A stretch of DNA of 64,000 nucleotides from Moorena producens 3L (GCF_000211815.1 NZ_GL890816.1:1-64000); one strand, 5' to 3'; positions 26,182 to 35,425 are shown, numbered from the stretch's first letter. The notes: generated by a model not told the origin, from the letters alone. Made by a program: numbers and translations.

Positions 26182-26333
26182 ATTAAAACTTCTTTTTCAA
26201 GGAAGTTTTAATATTATGCAAACGGTATGATGTTTTCAGTCATAGTAAAATATCCTATACTCAACCTGTCCAGATGCGGCTCTACGCCCATATCGTAACA
26301 ATTGTTGATAATCCCCCATGCTTGAGCTGGGGG
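26182..26333. repeat. Two strong hairpins upstream of the thioredoxin gene
   Basis: Hairpin 1: ATTAAAACTTC (26182-26192) pairs perfectly with GAAGTTTTAAT (26202-26212). Hairpin 2: CCCCCA (26313-26318) pairs with TGGGGG (26328-26333). Neither is followed by a T-run. They may be remnants of IS200/IS605 ends or regulatory structures. No gene is seen between 26101 and 26402. Confidence 0.5.
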
Positions 26334-26402
26334 AAAGTTCAAGCAATTAATATATAGATTGTGTCAATGCAGTCTAATCTAGTATTTTGAGGGGATACCG
26401 TT

Positions 26403-26729
26403 GTGAGTAATGTGATTACAATCGAAGATCAAGAGTTTGAAGCCGAAGTTTTAAAAGCCGAGAAGCCAGTACTGGTATACTTTTGGGCAACTTGGTGTGG
26501 ACCATGCCGCTTAGTATCCTCATCAATAAACTGGGTTGCGGAAAATTATAGCGATCGCTTAAAAGTCATTAAGATGGAAGTAGACCAAAATAAAGATGCC
26601 GTTGCCAAGTGCAAGGTAGAGGGTGTCCCTGCTCTAAGACTGTTTAAAAATGGTGAGCTAGCCAAATCCCATGAAGGAGCAATTAGCAAAGCTAAATTGC
26701 AGACTATGCTGGATGAGAATTTAAATTAG
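26403..26729 (+). CDS. Thioredoxin family protein
   Basis: 108 residues with the full thioredoxin fold: the active site WCGPC in FWATWCGPCRLV and the cis-proline segment VEGVPALRLFKNG. It reduces protein disulfides in the cytoplasm; no signal peptide. It differs from canonical TrxA in the region after the active site (SSSINWVAENY instead of the usual APxLEELA) and has an extra Cys in AKCKVEG, so it is a divergent thioredoxin. The start is GTG 26403 with GAGGGG about nine bases upstream. Confidence 0.9.
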   Translation: MSNVITIEDQEFEAEVLKAEKPVLVYFWATWCGPCRLVSSSINWVAENYSDRLKVIKMEVDQNKDAVAKCKVEGVPALRLFKNGELAKSHEGAISKAKLQTMLDENLN

Positions 26730-26818
26730 GGAAGTAAGGGGCAATGGGAGGAATGCCAGCGCAACCGATGGGAAAGACTCGTGCATGAATAGACAAAAGA
26801 AAAAGACTAAAGATTAAA

Positions 26819-28045
26819 ATGCAGTTTGCCCAACGTTTACAACCCCTGCAAGCAAATGTATTTGCCGATATGGATCAGGCAAAAGCGTTGGCAGCTGCTG
26901 GGAAAGAAATCATTGACCTATCATTAGGGTCTTCCGATTTACCAGCTCCCAAGCATGTGTGTGCTGCGATTGAAGCTTCGTTGTATGATCCCAGCACTCA
27001 CGGTTACTTGCTGTTTCATGGTACTAAAGCTTTTCGTCAGGCAGCAGCTAGCTGGTATACTAAAAAATTCGGTATTCCGGTTGACCCAGAAACTGAGGTG
27101 CTACAACTGATTGGTTCTCAGGAAGGCACAGCTCATTTACCTTTAGCTGTGCTTAATCCAGGGGATTTTGCTCTGCTACAAGACCCAGGCTATCCTTCCC
27201 ATGCCGGTGGTGTCCACCTAGCCAGTGGTCAGATTTATCCCATGCCCCTATTGGCAGAAAATAATTTTTTGCCTGTATTTGAGGATATCCCCCAGGCAGT
27301 GCTAGCTCAAGCACGGATGATGGTGTTGAGTTATCCCCATAATCCCACTACTGCGATCGCACCCTTATCTTTTTTTCAGGAAGCAGTAGCGTTTTGTCAG
27401 TGCCATAATCTGGTATTAGTTCACGATTTTCCCTACGTTGATATCGTTTTTGAAGATACCACAGGGAATGGGGAGCAGATCGGGAAAATCCCAGAAAGCC
27501 TTAATCCCACCTCTGTTGCTCCCTCAGTTTTGCAAGCAGACCCAGATAAAACTGTATCGATTGAGTTTTTTAGCTTTTCCAAGTCTTACAATATGGGAGG
27601 CTTCCGGATTGGCTATGCTATCGGTAATGCTCAAGTGATTCGAGCTTTGCGGCAGGTGAAAGCGGCCATTGACTTTAACCAATACAGGGGGATTCTCAAT
27701 GGTGCGATCGCAGCGTTGAATGGTTCTCAAGACATTGTTAAACCTGTAGTCACCACCTATCAACAGCGACGGGATACCTTTGTCGATGCTTTAAACCGGA
27801 TTGGTTGGTCAGTGCCAGTGCCACTAGCCACTATGTATGTCTGGGCAAAATTGCCAGAACCTTGGGCAGGGAACTCAGTGAAATTTTGTACTAGCTTGGT
27901 AGAAGCCACTGGGGTTGCTGTTGCTCCAGGAGCTGGTTTTGGCAAGGCTGGTGAAGGCTATGTGCGTTTTGCCTTAGTACAGGAACCAGAAGTTTTGGAA
28001 AGAGCAGTGGAGAGAATTTCAGGATTTTTGCAATCTCATCAATAG
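26819..28045 (+). CDS. Class I/II PLP-dependent aminotransferase
   Basis: 408 residues, fold type I aminotransferase close to the LL-diaminopimelate and aspartate aminotransferase groups. It shows the substrate/PLP region (IGSQEGTAHLPLAVLNPGD, LLQDPGYPSH), SYPHNPTTAI with the conserved Asn, VHDFPYVDIVF, the PLP lysine in FSFSKSYNMGGFRIGYAIG and the C-terminal Arg in GYVRFALV. It probably transaminates an amino acid such as aspartate, alanine or LL-diaminopimelate; the exact substrate cannot be read. It lies 90 bp after the thioredoxin gene. Confidence 0.88.
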   Translation: MQFAQRLQPLQANVFADMDQAKALAAAGKEIIDLSLGSSDLPAPKHVCAAIEASLYDPSTHGYLLFHGTKAFRQAAASWYTKKFGIPVDPETEVLQLIGSQEGTAHLPLAVLNPGDFALLQDPGYPSHAGGVHLASGQIYPMPLLAENNFLPVFEDIPQAVLAQARMMVLSYPHNPTTAIAPLSFFQEAVAFCQCHNLVLVHDFPYVDIVFEDTTGNGEQIGKIPESLNPTSVAPSVLQADPDKTVSIEFFSFSKSYNMGGFRIGYAIGNAQVIRALRQVKAAIDFNQYRGILNGAIAALNGSQDIVKPVVTTYQQRRDTFVDALNRIGWSVPVPLATMYVWAKLPEPWAGNSVKFCTSLVEATGVAVAPGAGFGKAGEGYVRFALVQEPEVLERAVERISGFLQSHQ

Positions 28046-28218
28046 GTACCTAATACCCTGTCGAATTTAATGTTAAGGGTTAGGGCAAGGTATTAGGAGC
28101 AACAGCTCAGAATGAGTTTTTAGTAGGTTAAACCCTAATCAGCTATGGGGCGGCCCTTGAAAACCATAGGTTTACCTACACCCTATGTTATTGCCCGATG
28201 TTATTTATTGTTAACGTG

Positions 28219-28434
28219 TTACAGCACCTGATTAGTATCCTCATTGATAGGCAGATCGAAAACTACTTCAAACTTTGCTTCTGGCATATACCGATCCAAA
28301 AATCGGAGATGGTTATCAGCATCCTGACGATTAAAGAACCTAGCAACTGTGTACCTTTGGCATTTAGGCAGTAGACGCATAAGAGCCCAAGGGCGAGTGT
28401 AGTCTTCTGTTAGTGGGATTTGTCGATTAGTCAT
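28219..28434 (-). CDS. Small conserved-looking protein (paralogue of 37743-37940)
   Basis: 71 residues, family not recognised. It shares a clear pattern with the 65-residue protein at 37743-37940: PWxxxRLLPxxQRxxVARFxNRxDAxxHLxxLxRxMP (spaced), then AxFxxVFD. This makes both real genes despite their size. The pattern suggests a small alpha/beta protein; no signal peptide or membrane span is present. Function unknown. Confidence 0.75.
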   Translation of the reverse strand: MTNRQIPLTEDYTRPWALMRLLPKCQRYTVARFFNRQDADNHLRFLDRYMPEAKFEVVFDLPINEDTNQVL

Positions 28435-29131
28435 GCTTACCCCTGATTTGACCTAATAAGATCACTGGATGATTGCTTGATGAAAGGCGATCACAGGCTG
28501 ATATGCGTTCGCTGAAAGCGGGACGCGCGTCCATCGCCTAGCTTATGAAAGACCTTTGTTTTCTGTCGAATCTTTAGTCACATTAATCTAAAATCGCTGA
28601 CTAAAAAACAGCCGGGTGATCTGGACATTAAGATGATTCTGTGATATCGCTACACTCCTGATCACGACAGGGAAAGATGATGAGCTGATTGCGGTGCGAC
28701 CCCGGTCGGGTTTCCCGACAAGGGTGAACGCGCACCAAGAGAAAAGCTCACCTATTAACAGAGCTGTCCGCCGTAACCCACCAATATTCACCAAGTAATC
28801 GCTGTCTTAAGATTTACTTTATAAACAGTCTCTAATTTTCATCAGCTAGCCTAGCCATTAAACGTAAGTATTTAGTTAAAAAAAGCCCTTTAACATTACA
28901 CTTACGACATTATAGCGTAAGACACATTTGCTATAATAATGGTATGTAAAAAGGTCGAACAATTACCAAGCTGGAAACATCAAAAGTTACCTAAAAATTG
29001 TTAACTTGAATCCTGCCAGTAATTGCAATGATTGACGCTGTAGCTAATGAAATAGTGTACATTAATGGGAATAGTGGACAAAAAATGCCCTAAGTTCCAT
29101 CAATAAACTTAACCCTTAATCATAACATCCA
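28435..29131. repeat. 700-bp gap with hairpin repeat copy C
   Basis: Includes hairpin repeat copy C (GGTGCGACC at 28693 to GCGCACC ending 28736, inner arms GTCGGG / CCCGAC) and an AT-rich unique part (28800-29130) that should hold the gatB promoter. No convincing gene; a 68-codon minus-strand frame across the hairpin is repeat-derived. Confidence 0.55.
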
Positions 29132-30619
29132 ATGACTACTGCTGCACCAGCTAAAACTCAATACGAAGCAATCATTGGTTTAGAAACCCATTGTCAGCTT
29201 AGTACCGAAACCAAGATTTTTTCTAACTCTTCCACAAAATTTGGTGCTACCCCTAATACCAATATTGACCCAATTTGTATGGGGATGCCAGGGGTGTTAC
29301 CGGTTCTGAATCAAAAGGTACTAGAGTATGCTGTCAAAGCGGGTTTAGCACTCAATTGCCAGATTGCTCCCTACAGCAAATTTGACCGGAAACAGTATTT
29401 TTATCCTGACCTACCCAAAAACTACCAGATTTCCCAATACGACTTGCCCATTGCTGAGCATGGCTCACTGGAAATTGAAGTGTCCGATGATGACGGTAAT
29501 CCTATCCGTAAAACGATTGGCATCACTCGCCTACACATGGAGGAAGATGCAGGGAAACTGGTTCATGCTGGTAGTGACCGACTGGCTGGTTCTACCTACT
29601 CCCTAGTAGATTTCAACCGTGCTGGGGTACCCCTGATTGAAATAGTATCAGAACCGGATCTGCGCTCTGGTCAAGAGGCAGCAGAATACGCTCAAGAGCT
29701 GCGTCGGATTGTACGCTACATCGGTGTCAGTGATGGCAACATGCAAGAAGGGTCCCTGCGTTGTGATGTCAATATCTCTGTACGTCCTGTGGGTCAAAAG
29801 GAGTTTGGCACCAAAGTTGAAATCAAAAATATGAACTCCTTCAATGCTATCCAGAAGGCGATTGAGTACGAAATTGACCGGCAAATCGCAGCTGTGGAAG
29901 CTGGAAAATCGATTATTCAAGAAACTCGCCTTTGGGAAGAGGGTAGTCAACGCACCATTAGTATGCGGACTAAGGAAGGATCTAGCGATTACCGCTATTT
30001 TCCTGAACCTGACTTACCACCGATTGAAGTGTCAACGGAACAATTAGAGCAATGGCGCAGTGAGCTAGCAGAACTTCCTGCCCAGAAGCGGCATCGTTAT
30101 GAAAGTGAACTGGGACTTTCTGCCTATGATGCCCGGGTGTTGACGGATGATCGTCAAGTGGCAGAGTATTTTGAAACAAGTGTTGCTGCTAATGCTAATC
30201 CCAAACAAGCCGCAAATTGGGTAATGGGAGATATTGCTGCTTATCTTAAGACTGAGAAACTGGCTATTACAGAGATTGCTCTGAAACCCAATACTCTGGC
30301 AGAACTGATTAACTTGATTGATGATGACACCATTAGTGGTAAGATTGCCAAGGAGATTTTGCCAGAATTACTGTCTCAAGGTGGTTCTGCTAGGGAACTG
30401 GTGGAACGTAAGGGTTTGATTAAGATCTCTGACCCGGATCAACTCTCAACCATTATTGATGAGGTACTGGCTGCCAATCCTAAGAAACTCGAACAGTATC
30501 GCAATGGTAAGACCAAGCTGCAAGGTTTCTTTGTGGGACAGGTGATGAAGAAAACTAGCGGACGAGCTGATCCTAAGCTGACTAACCAAATTTTGGGCAA
30601 GAAGCTCAAGGGTGATTGA
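29132..30619 (+). CDS. gatB: Aspartyl/glutamyl-tRNA amidotransferase subunit B
   Basis: 495 residues, normal length. GatB forms GatCAB with GatA and GatC, converting Glu-tRNA(Gln) to Gln-tRNA(Gln), as required in cyanobacteria. Signature segments are YEAIIGLETHCQLSTETKIF, KFDRKQYFYPDLPKNYQISQYD (zinc/kinase region, here split for brevity), LHMEEDAGKLVH, DFNRAGVPLIEIVSEPD and the C-terminal YqeY-like tail ending GFFVGQVMKKT and DPKLTNQIL. It is isolated from gatA and gatC, as is common in cyanobacteria. Confidence 0.97.
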   Translation: MTTAAPAKTQYEAIIGLETHCQLSTETKIFSNSSTKFGATPNTNIDPICMGMPGVLPVLNQKVLEYAVKAGLALNCQIAPYSKFDRKQYFYPDLPKNYQISQYDLPIAEHGSLEIEVSDDDGNPIRKTIGITRLHMEEDAGKLVHAGSDRLAGSTYSLVDFNRAGVPLIEIVSEPDLRSGQEAAEYAQELRRIVRYIGVSDGNMQEGSLRCDVNISVRPVGQKEFGTKVEIKNMNSFNAIQKAIEYEIDRQIAAVEAGKSIIQETRLWEEGSQRTISMRTKEGSSDYRYFPEPDLPPIEVSTEQLEQWRSELAELPAQKRHRYESELGLSAYDARVLTDDRQVAEYFETSVAANANPKQAANWVMGDIAAYLKTEKLAITEIALKPNTLAELINLIDDDTISGKIAKEILPELLSQGGSARELVERKGLIKISDPDQLSTIIDEVLAANPKKLEQYRNGKTKLQGFFVGQVMKKTSGRADPKLTNQILGKKLKGD

Positions 30620-30765
30620 GGTAACGGGCTTGCCAGCTGTTGCTGATCACCAATCACTAATGACCAATCACAAATAACAAATAACAAAGAAAAGGAGAGT
30701 CACTGTCGTGACCCTCCCGATCATCAGGGTGCATCTACATATCAAAATATACACTATTTTGTATG

Positions 30766-30787
30766 AGGGGTGTAACCCCTTTTTTTG
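30766..30787 (+). terminator. Rho-independent terminator downstream of gatB
   Basis: AGGGGT (30766-30771) pairs with ACCCCT (30775-30780) and is followed by a run of Ts, about 150 bp after the gatB stop. Confidence 0.75.
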
Positions 30788-30933
30788 TTTTTTTGTAAAG
30801 TTTTGAGATTTTATAGCAATTCTGGAAATTACGGCTACACATCAAGCTACAGATCAATACCCTTGGTGCGTAAGTCCAGAAGACTTGGTATAATCCCGGA
30901 TTGGGCATGAATTATGGTTTAAATGGAGGAATC

Positions 30934-32175
30934 ATGTCGGACTGGCAAGAGATTAGTGGTGGGATAACAGCTCCCAGGGGCTATCAGGCAGCAGGCATTA
31001 CCGCAGGTTTAAAACCTTCGGGTCAGCCAGACTTAGGGTTGATATTATCAGAGGTGGATGCGATCGCAGCTGGGGTGTTCACCACCAGTCATGTCCGGGC
31101 TGCTTGTGTAGATTATTGCCGTCAACGCTTACAAGCTAAAGCTAGTGCTCGTGCTATTTTGTGTAATGCTGGACAAGCCAATGCAGCAACGGGTGAGCAG
31201 GGTTGGCAGGATGCTCTAGCTAGTGCTAAAGCTTTGGGTGAAGCACTCAATGTTTCTCCTAATTCGATTTTGTTGGCATCGACAGGGGTGATTGGTCAAC
31301 GTATCAAGATGGATGCTCTATTGTCAGGAATTCCCCAATTGGTAGCACAAGCATCCGAAACTGGTTCCGATGCAGCAGCTCAAGCGATTATTACCACGGA
31401 TTTAGTCACTAAATCCATTGCTATGGAAACCATGATTGATGACCGTCCGGTCAGGATTGGTGGTATGGCTAAGGGATCTGGTATGATTCATCCCAACATG
31501 GCGACTATGCTAGCATTTGTAACTTGTGATGCTGCAGTTTCTACTTCCCTGTGGCAAGAGATGTTACAGCGGGCAGCGGATAAAAGTTTTAATCAAATTA
31601 CGGTAGATGGGGATACCAGCACCAATGACACTCTAATTGCCTTGGCTAATGGTCAGTCCCGAACATCAGCAATTACAGAAATGGGACCAGCAGCTCAGAA
31701 GTTGGAGGGGATGCTGACAGCAGTATGTCAGCATTTGGCAAAAGCGATCGCACGGGATGGAGAAGGGGCAACCTGTTTGATTGAAGTCCAAGTCACTGGC
31801 GCACCGGATGATAAAGGGGCTCGTCAAATTGCTAAGACGATTGTTGGGTCATCCTTGGTCAAGTCTGCCATCTTTGGACGAGACCCAAACTGGGGCAGAA
31901 TTGCCGCAGCCGCTGGCCGTGCAGGAGTACCCTTTGAGCAAGAAAACCTGCGGATTCAGTTAGGGGATGTGTTGCTGATGGAAAATGGTCAACCCTTAGG
32001 GTTTGACCGTCAACAGGCTAGTGATTATCTCAAGCAGGCTGCTGCTGGTGCTTATCTTAAAGAAGATACGGTTTTAATTCAGATTAATGTGGGCAATGGT
32101 CATGGTGTTGGTCAGGCTTGGGGTTGTGATTTGAGTTATGACTATGTCCGGATTAATGCGGAATATACCACTTGA
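30934..32175 (+). CDS. argJ: Bifunctional ornithine acetyltransferase / N-acetylglutamate synthase
   Basis: 413 residues from ATG 30934, which has GGAGGA directly upstream; a TTG at 30901 adds 11 unrelated residues. ArgJ recycles the acetyl group from N-acetylornithine to glutamate in arginine synthesis. The self-cleavage site with the nucleophilic Thr is visible in KGSGMIHPNMATMLAF, and substrate motifs VAAGVFTT-like (IAAGVFTTSHVRAACV), DGDTSTNDT and FGRDPNWGRI are intact. No other arg gene is adjacent. Confidence 0.96.
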   Translation: MSDWQEISGGITAPRGYQAAGITAGLKPSGQPDLGLILSEVDAIAAGVFTTSHVRAACVDYCRQRLQAKASARAILCNAGQANAATGEQGWQDALASAKALGEALNVSPNSILLASTGVIGQRIKMDALLSGIPQLVAQASETGSDAAAQAIITTDLVTKSIAMETMIDDRPVRIGGMAKGSGMIHPNMATMLAFVTCDAAVSTSLWQEMLQRAADKSFNQITVDGDTSTNDTLIALANGQSRTSAITEMGPAAQKLEGMLTAVCQHLAKAIARDGEGATCLIEVQVTGAPDDKGARQIAKTIVGSSLVKSAIFGRDPNWGRIAAAAGRAGVPFEQENLRIQLGDVLLMENGQPLGFDRQQASDYLKQAAAGAYLKEDTVLIQINVGNGHGVGQAWGCDLSYDYVRINAEYTT

Positions 32176-32391
32176 TTAGCCTTGTTACCAAAGACGTCTT
32201 AAAAAATAACAAACCATAACAAATCCTGATAGCAAAGGGAACAGGGAACAAAAATTATCACAATTCCTACACGGATACCGATAATGATTAATCAATAAAC
32301 CGGTTAATTGGTTATTGTTTATTGGTTAAGCTGTCCCGCATTTAAACTGCCTTTTATTAAATCAGGAAACCACCCCTGAAACTCTTGTCAA

Positions 32392-32444
32392 TTCTGCATT
32401 CTGCATTCTGCATTCTGCATTCTGCATTCTGCATTCTGCATTCT
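32392..32444. repeat. TTCTGCA heptad array
   Basis: Seven tandem copies of TTCTGCA and a partial eighth, between argJ and the DUF547 gene. The rest of the gap (32176-32477) shows no gene. Confidence 0.95.
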
Positions 32445-32477
32445 ACCTTGCTGTTAGGCATAAAAATTCCTAACAGC

Positions 32478-33329
32478 TTATTGTTTATTCAAAGACCAAT
32501 CATAGTTCAGATATTTTATCTTGTAATTCCCCCGCTCAAGATACTCCTGATCCTCTGGACTAAGGTAGTTACTGATAAAGTTTAACACCGCCCGTTGATT
32601 GGCGTTACCAGTAAATTTGTCATCGACACCATAGGTTTTTTTCCAATCTTCCCCAAACCACTTAAAGATGGAAGAAAGATATACGCTACCTTCTTGACGG
32701 TCAATACGAAAGCCATGGGGACTAACTAGAAAATTCTGTGTCTGGTCATCCAGTTGCTGATCGATTTTTTCCCCAGTATAAGGTTCGTTTCTTAAGGGAG
32801 GACAACTGATAGCGGCGCAAACTAAAGCCATATGAATTCGGGGTTCGTTGAATTCCGCACGCAGTGTCTTGTGTTCAATATTATCTAAGGTTTTAGATTC
32901 TCCAGTAATGTTGAATTCGCGTCCTTTCCAGACTCCTTTAATATCCCGAATACTCTTTTTGAGCGGGTTTTGGTCAATAATGGATTCTAGAGTAAAGGAG
33001 TTGTAAGCATTTATCAGAAAAGCAATTTTTTCTGCTTCATCCCAAGACTGATAGGTGCTAGGCTCAACAGCACCTAAGGAGGCATTAAATGTCTCCAGCT
33101 GCTCTGGATTTTGCTGCAATTTTTGGTAATTAACTAGCGCTTTATTGTTGACATGGGTTTTTAGGACAGTAGCATAGTCGTCATAATTCAATAGAGTTGT
33201 GTCAGAGCCTCTATTTACTTGTACTTGGGACTCTTTTGCTGGTGCTTTATTTATCGGTACGGAAAGTGTACAACTTGTCAGGATAATCAGGGTTGGAACT
33301 AGGGTTAGTAATCTCTTGGATGTATTCAT
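32478..33329 (-). CDS. DUF547 lipoprotein
   Basis: 283 residues. The N-terminus MNTSKRLLTLVPTLIILTSC is a lipoprotein signal with lipobox LTSC, so the mature protein is probably lipid-anchored on the outer side of the plasma membrane. The rest matches DUF547: WDEAEKIAFLINAYNSFTLES, IEHKTLRAEFNEPRIHMALV, and CAAISCPPLRNEPY with paired cysteines, ending in a helical domain (FISNYLSPEDQEYL). DUF547 proteins are widespread in cyanobacteria and plants; biochemical function is unknown. Confidence 0.88.
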   Translation of the reverse strand: MNTSKRLLTLVPTLIILTSCTLSVPINKAPAKESQVQVNRGSDTTLLNYDDYATVLKTHVNNKALVNYQKLQQNPEQLETFNASLGAVEPSTYQSWDEAEKIAFLINAYNSFTLESIIDQNPLKKSIRDIKGVWKGREFNITGESKTLDNIEHKTLRAEFNEPRIHMALVCAAISCPPLRNEPYTGEKIDQQLDDQTQNFLVSPHGFRIDRQEGSVYLSSIFKWFGEDWKKTYGVDDKFTGNANQRAVLNFISNYLSPEDQEYLERGNYKIKYLNYDWSLNKQ

Positions 33330-33367
33330 AGTAATTCAGATGACTTAGCTGATAAGATGCTTGACCT

Positions 33368-33655
33368 GTAAGCATTCAGCCGTCAGCCGTCAGCCGTCAG
33401 CCGTCAGCCGTCAGCCGTCAGCCGTCAGCTAATGTAACTCAGATTAAAGCAATGCTTACCTGTTTTATTCAAAAGATGTAACTCAGATTAAAGCAATGCT
33501 TACCTGTTTTATTCAAAAGCTGATAGCACCTCAAGAAGCGTGCGCGTAGCGCTAATCGCTGATAGCTGATAGCTGATAGCTGATAGCTGATAGCTGATAG
33601 CTGATAGCTGATAGCTGATAGCTGATAGCTGATAGCTGATAGCTGATAGCTTACC
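33368..33655. repeat. Compound heptad-repeat island
   Basis: Starts GTAAGCATTCAGC, then seven tandem CAGCCGT units (33377-33425), then a perfect 44-bp tandem duplication (33432-33475 and 33476-33519), then a palindrome GCGTGCGCGTAGCGC, then about 13 TGATAGC-type units (about 33558-33650). It fills the whole space between the DUF547 gene and the glycosyltransferase operon. Confidence 0.95.
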
Positions 33656-33684
33656 TTGACCTAGGCAATTTTGATTAAAGCTAA

Positions 33685-35412
33685 TCAATCTGAGTTTTGG
33701 TTGAGAGCAACATTAGGATTGCGGTAATGGGTCCACAACCAACCCAAAACAAAGGGTAACCATAAACACCATCGCTCCTGAGGAGTTAGATACCAGCTGT
33801 AGTTACCTAAAGCCATGCGATGCTGAAGTACAAAGTAAATAAAAGCAGAGATACTGACTAAACGTACTCCCAGATTCCGATAAGGAACAGCAAAAGGAAT
33901 TATCCAAGTGAAGTACCAAGCATGGATAATCGGAGATAGGATTAGCAGGGAAAAAAAGTACCATTCGGTGAATTGTTGAAAATTGCGCGATCGCAAAATT
34001 AGCCAACTTACCGTTAAGCCTAGGGGAAAAGCATAAATCCAATTAACCCAGCGAGAGGGTTCCCAATATTCGCTAACAATATAAGGAATCAATTCCGCAC
34101 TGCGACCATGGGACACAAACACTGATCCAGTAGGAATCAAAGGACATTCTCCACTAGAGCAAAATTGGAGAGCAGTGATGCCAAAAGGTAAGAAACCGCA
34201 CAATAGCACTACTATTGCTAGTTTTACCCCTACTTTTCGGAAAGCTTGCCAGGTCAGAAACCCTAAAATTGGCAAAGACATCCACTTCACTGCCATACTA
34301 ATTCCTACCAGCAAAGCCGAAGCAATCCAGTGCCACCAGGTCAGGGAGTGATCCGATGAAGACATCAATGGGTTAGGAAATGAGGATTTTTCTGCTACTG
34401 TTCCAATCTCCAACTTTTCCTCTATTTCTGTTATTTCTGTCTGCCTTAAACTCTCTGTTTTTCGGTCAAAGACTAACCAAGCTGCAACTAGGGGGAAAAC
34501 AAACCAACTGTCGTAATGAGCACCACCAGCAAAGGAGTAAATTATTAAAGGATTCCAGGCATAGAAAATTGCCTGGTGATAACCAAATCGACGACTGAGT
34601 AACCAACAGATTAATAAGTCAGCTAAGATAAATGCAATTTTGAATAACCAAACCTTAAGGTCAATCAGCGCTAACATCCGAAAACCTAATTGCGCTACTG
34701 GTGGATAGATAGCAGAAACAGTAGGATGATTGATTAGTGACCACCATTCCGTATGGTAGGGAATCAGTTCAGTAGCATTAGGTGGCAAATGGTATGGACT
34801 AAACCCTAATGTTTGAATATACCCTTCCCATAGATAGCGCCATACATCATCTCCAGGATACATTGGTAGCAGTAGCAGCCTGCTGAGGATAGTAGTACTC
34901 CAAAAATTTAGTCCTGAGTGCTGAGTTTTGAGTTTTCGTAAGTACTTTATACTAAGAGATTTAGAGGTTGTCTGAGAAGTATCATTTGCTACATTAAAGC
35001 CCCCTAAATCCCCCAATTTTGGGGGACTTTTGCCATCAAATTGGATTCTAGTCCCCCCCAAATTTGGGGGGCTAGGGGGGCGAAATTCAGTATCAAAAAA
35101 CTTTTCAGATATCCTCTTAGTAAATCCTTTGTAGACTCCTTGCCAAAGTCTGGTCTTGATACTGTTGTTGTTAATTCTGTTGTTAATTCTTTTTGCTTGT
35201 TGGGAAATCCCAAGTTTACTGTTGCTAACTTCCGCAGGATATCTAGTATAGACGCTTAATCCCCAAGACAACAGAAAACCTAAGCTAATCACACTGATAC
35301 CTAACCAAAATCGAGGCACAGCTCCCACCTCTCGGAAATCTCCATGAGGTACAATCAAGATACAACCTAACAACAGGAGTAGAGAACTAAGCCATATATA
35401 TAGCGTTTTCAT
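33685..35412 (-). CDS. Multi-span membrane glycosyltransferase-like protein with MITE-encoded insert
   Basis: 575 residues with about ten or more membrane spans. PMYPGDDVWRYLWEGYIQTLGFSPY is the acidic first-loop motif of GT-C/mannosyltransferase-like polyprenyl-phosphate-sugar enzymes; later segments (YAWNPLIIYSFAGGAHYDSWFVFPL, HAWYFTWIIPFAVPY) fit that group. It should add sugars at the membrane using a lipid-linked donor. It starts 13 bp after the GT2 gene, so donor synthase and transferase are likely co-transcribed. Residues about 99-151 (including EFRPPSPPNLGGT and FDGKSPPKLGDLGGFN) are encoded by a 153-bp MITE inserted in frame, in the cytoplasmic stretch before the conserved loop. Confidence 0.85.
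   Translation of the reverse strand: MKTLYIWLSSLLLLLGCILIVPHGDFREVGAVPRFWLGISVISLGFLLSWGLSVYTRYPAEVSNSKLGISQQAKRINNRINNNSIKTRLWQGVYKGFTKRISEKFFDTEFRPPSPPNLGGTRIQFDGKSPPKLGDLGGFNVANDTSQTTSKSLSIKYLRKLKTQHSGLNFWSTTILSRLLLLPMYPGDDVWRYLWEGYIQTLGFSPYHLPPNATELIPYHTEWWSLINHPTVSAIYPPVAQLGFRMLALIDLKVWLFKIAFILADLLICWLLSRRFGYHQAIFYAWNPLIIYSFAGGAHYDSWFVFPLVAAWLVFDRKTESLRQTEITEIEEKLEIGTVAEKSSFPNPLMSSSDHSLTWWHWIASALLVGISMAVKWMSLPILGFLTWQAFRKVGVKLAIVVLLCGFLPFGITALQFCSSGECPLIPTGSVFVSHGRSAELIPYIVSEYWEPSRWVNWIYAFPLGLTVSWLILRSRNFQQFTEWYFFSLLILSPIIHAWYFTWIIPFAVPYRNLGVRLVSISAFIYFVLQHRMALGNYSWYLTPQERWCLWLPFVLGWLWTHYRNPNVALNQNSD
34964..35116. mobile_element. 153-bp MITE inserted in frame in the glycosyltransferase gene
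   Basis: Imperfect terminal inverted repeats GAGGTTGTCTGAGAAGT and GAGGATATCTGAAAAGT (second read on the other strand), flanked by TTA at 34961-34963 and 35117-35119. Element plus duplication is 156 bp, exactly 52 codons, with no stop in the host frame. The interior has a C/G-rich double hairpin core. It is homologous to the element at 42304-42469. Confidence 0.9.
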
Positions 35413-35425
35413 TTGAGATGTGAAA

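Noticed and set aside
28588..28794. 68-codon minus-strand frame
   Set aside because: It runs through hairpin repeat copy C and lacks a ribosome binding site or protein-like composition.
30721..30900. Riboswitch upstream of argJ
   Set aside because: Only a terminator hairpin is visible; no conserved aptamer pattern could be recognised.
33371..33652. Tandem repeats resembling a CRISPR array
   Set aside because: Units are contiguous 7-mers without unique spacers, and no cas genes are present.
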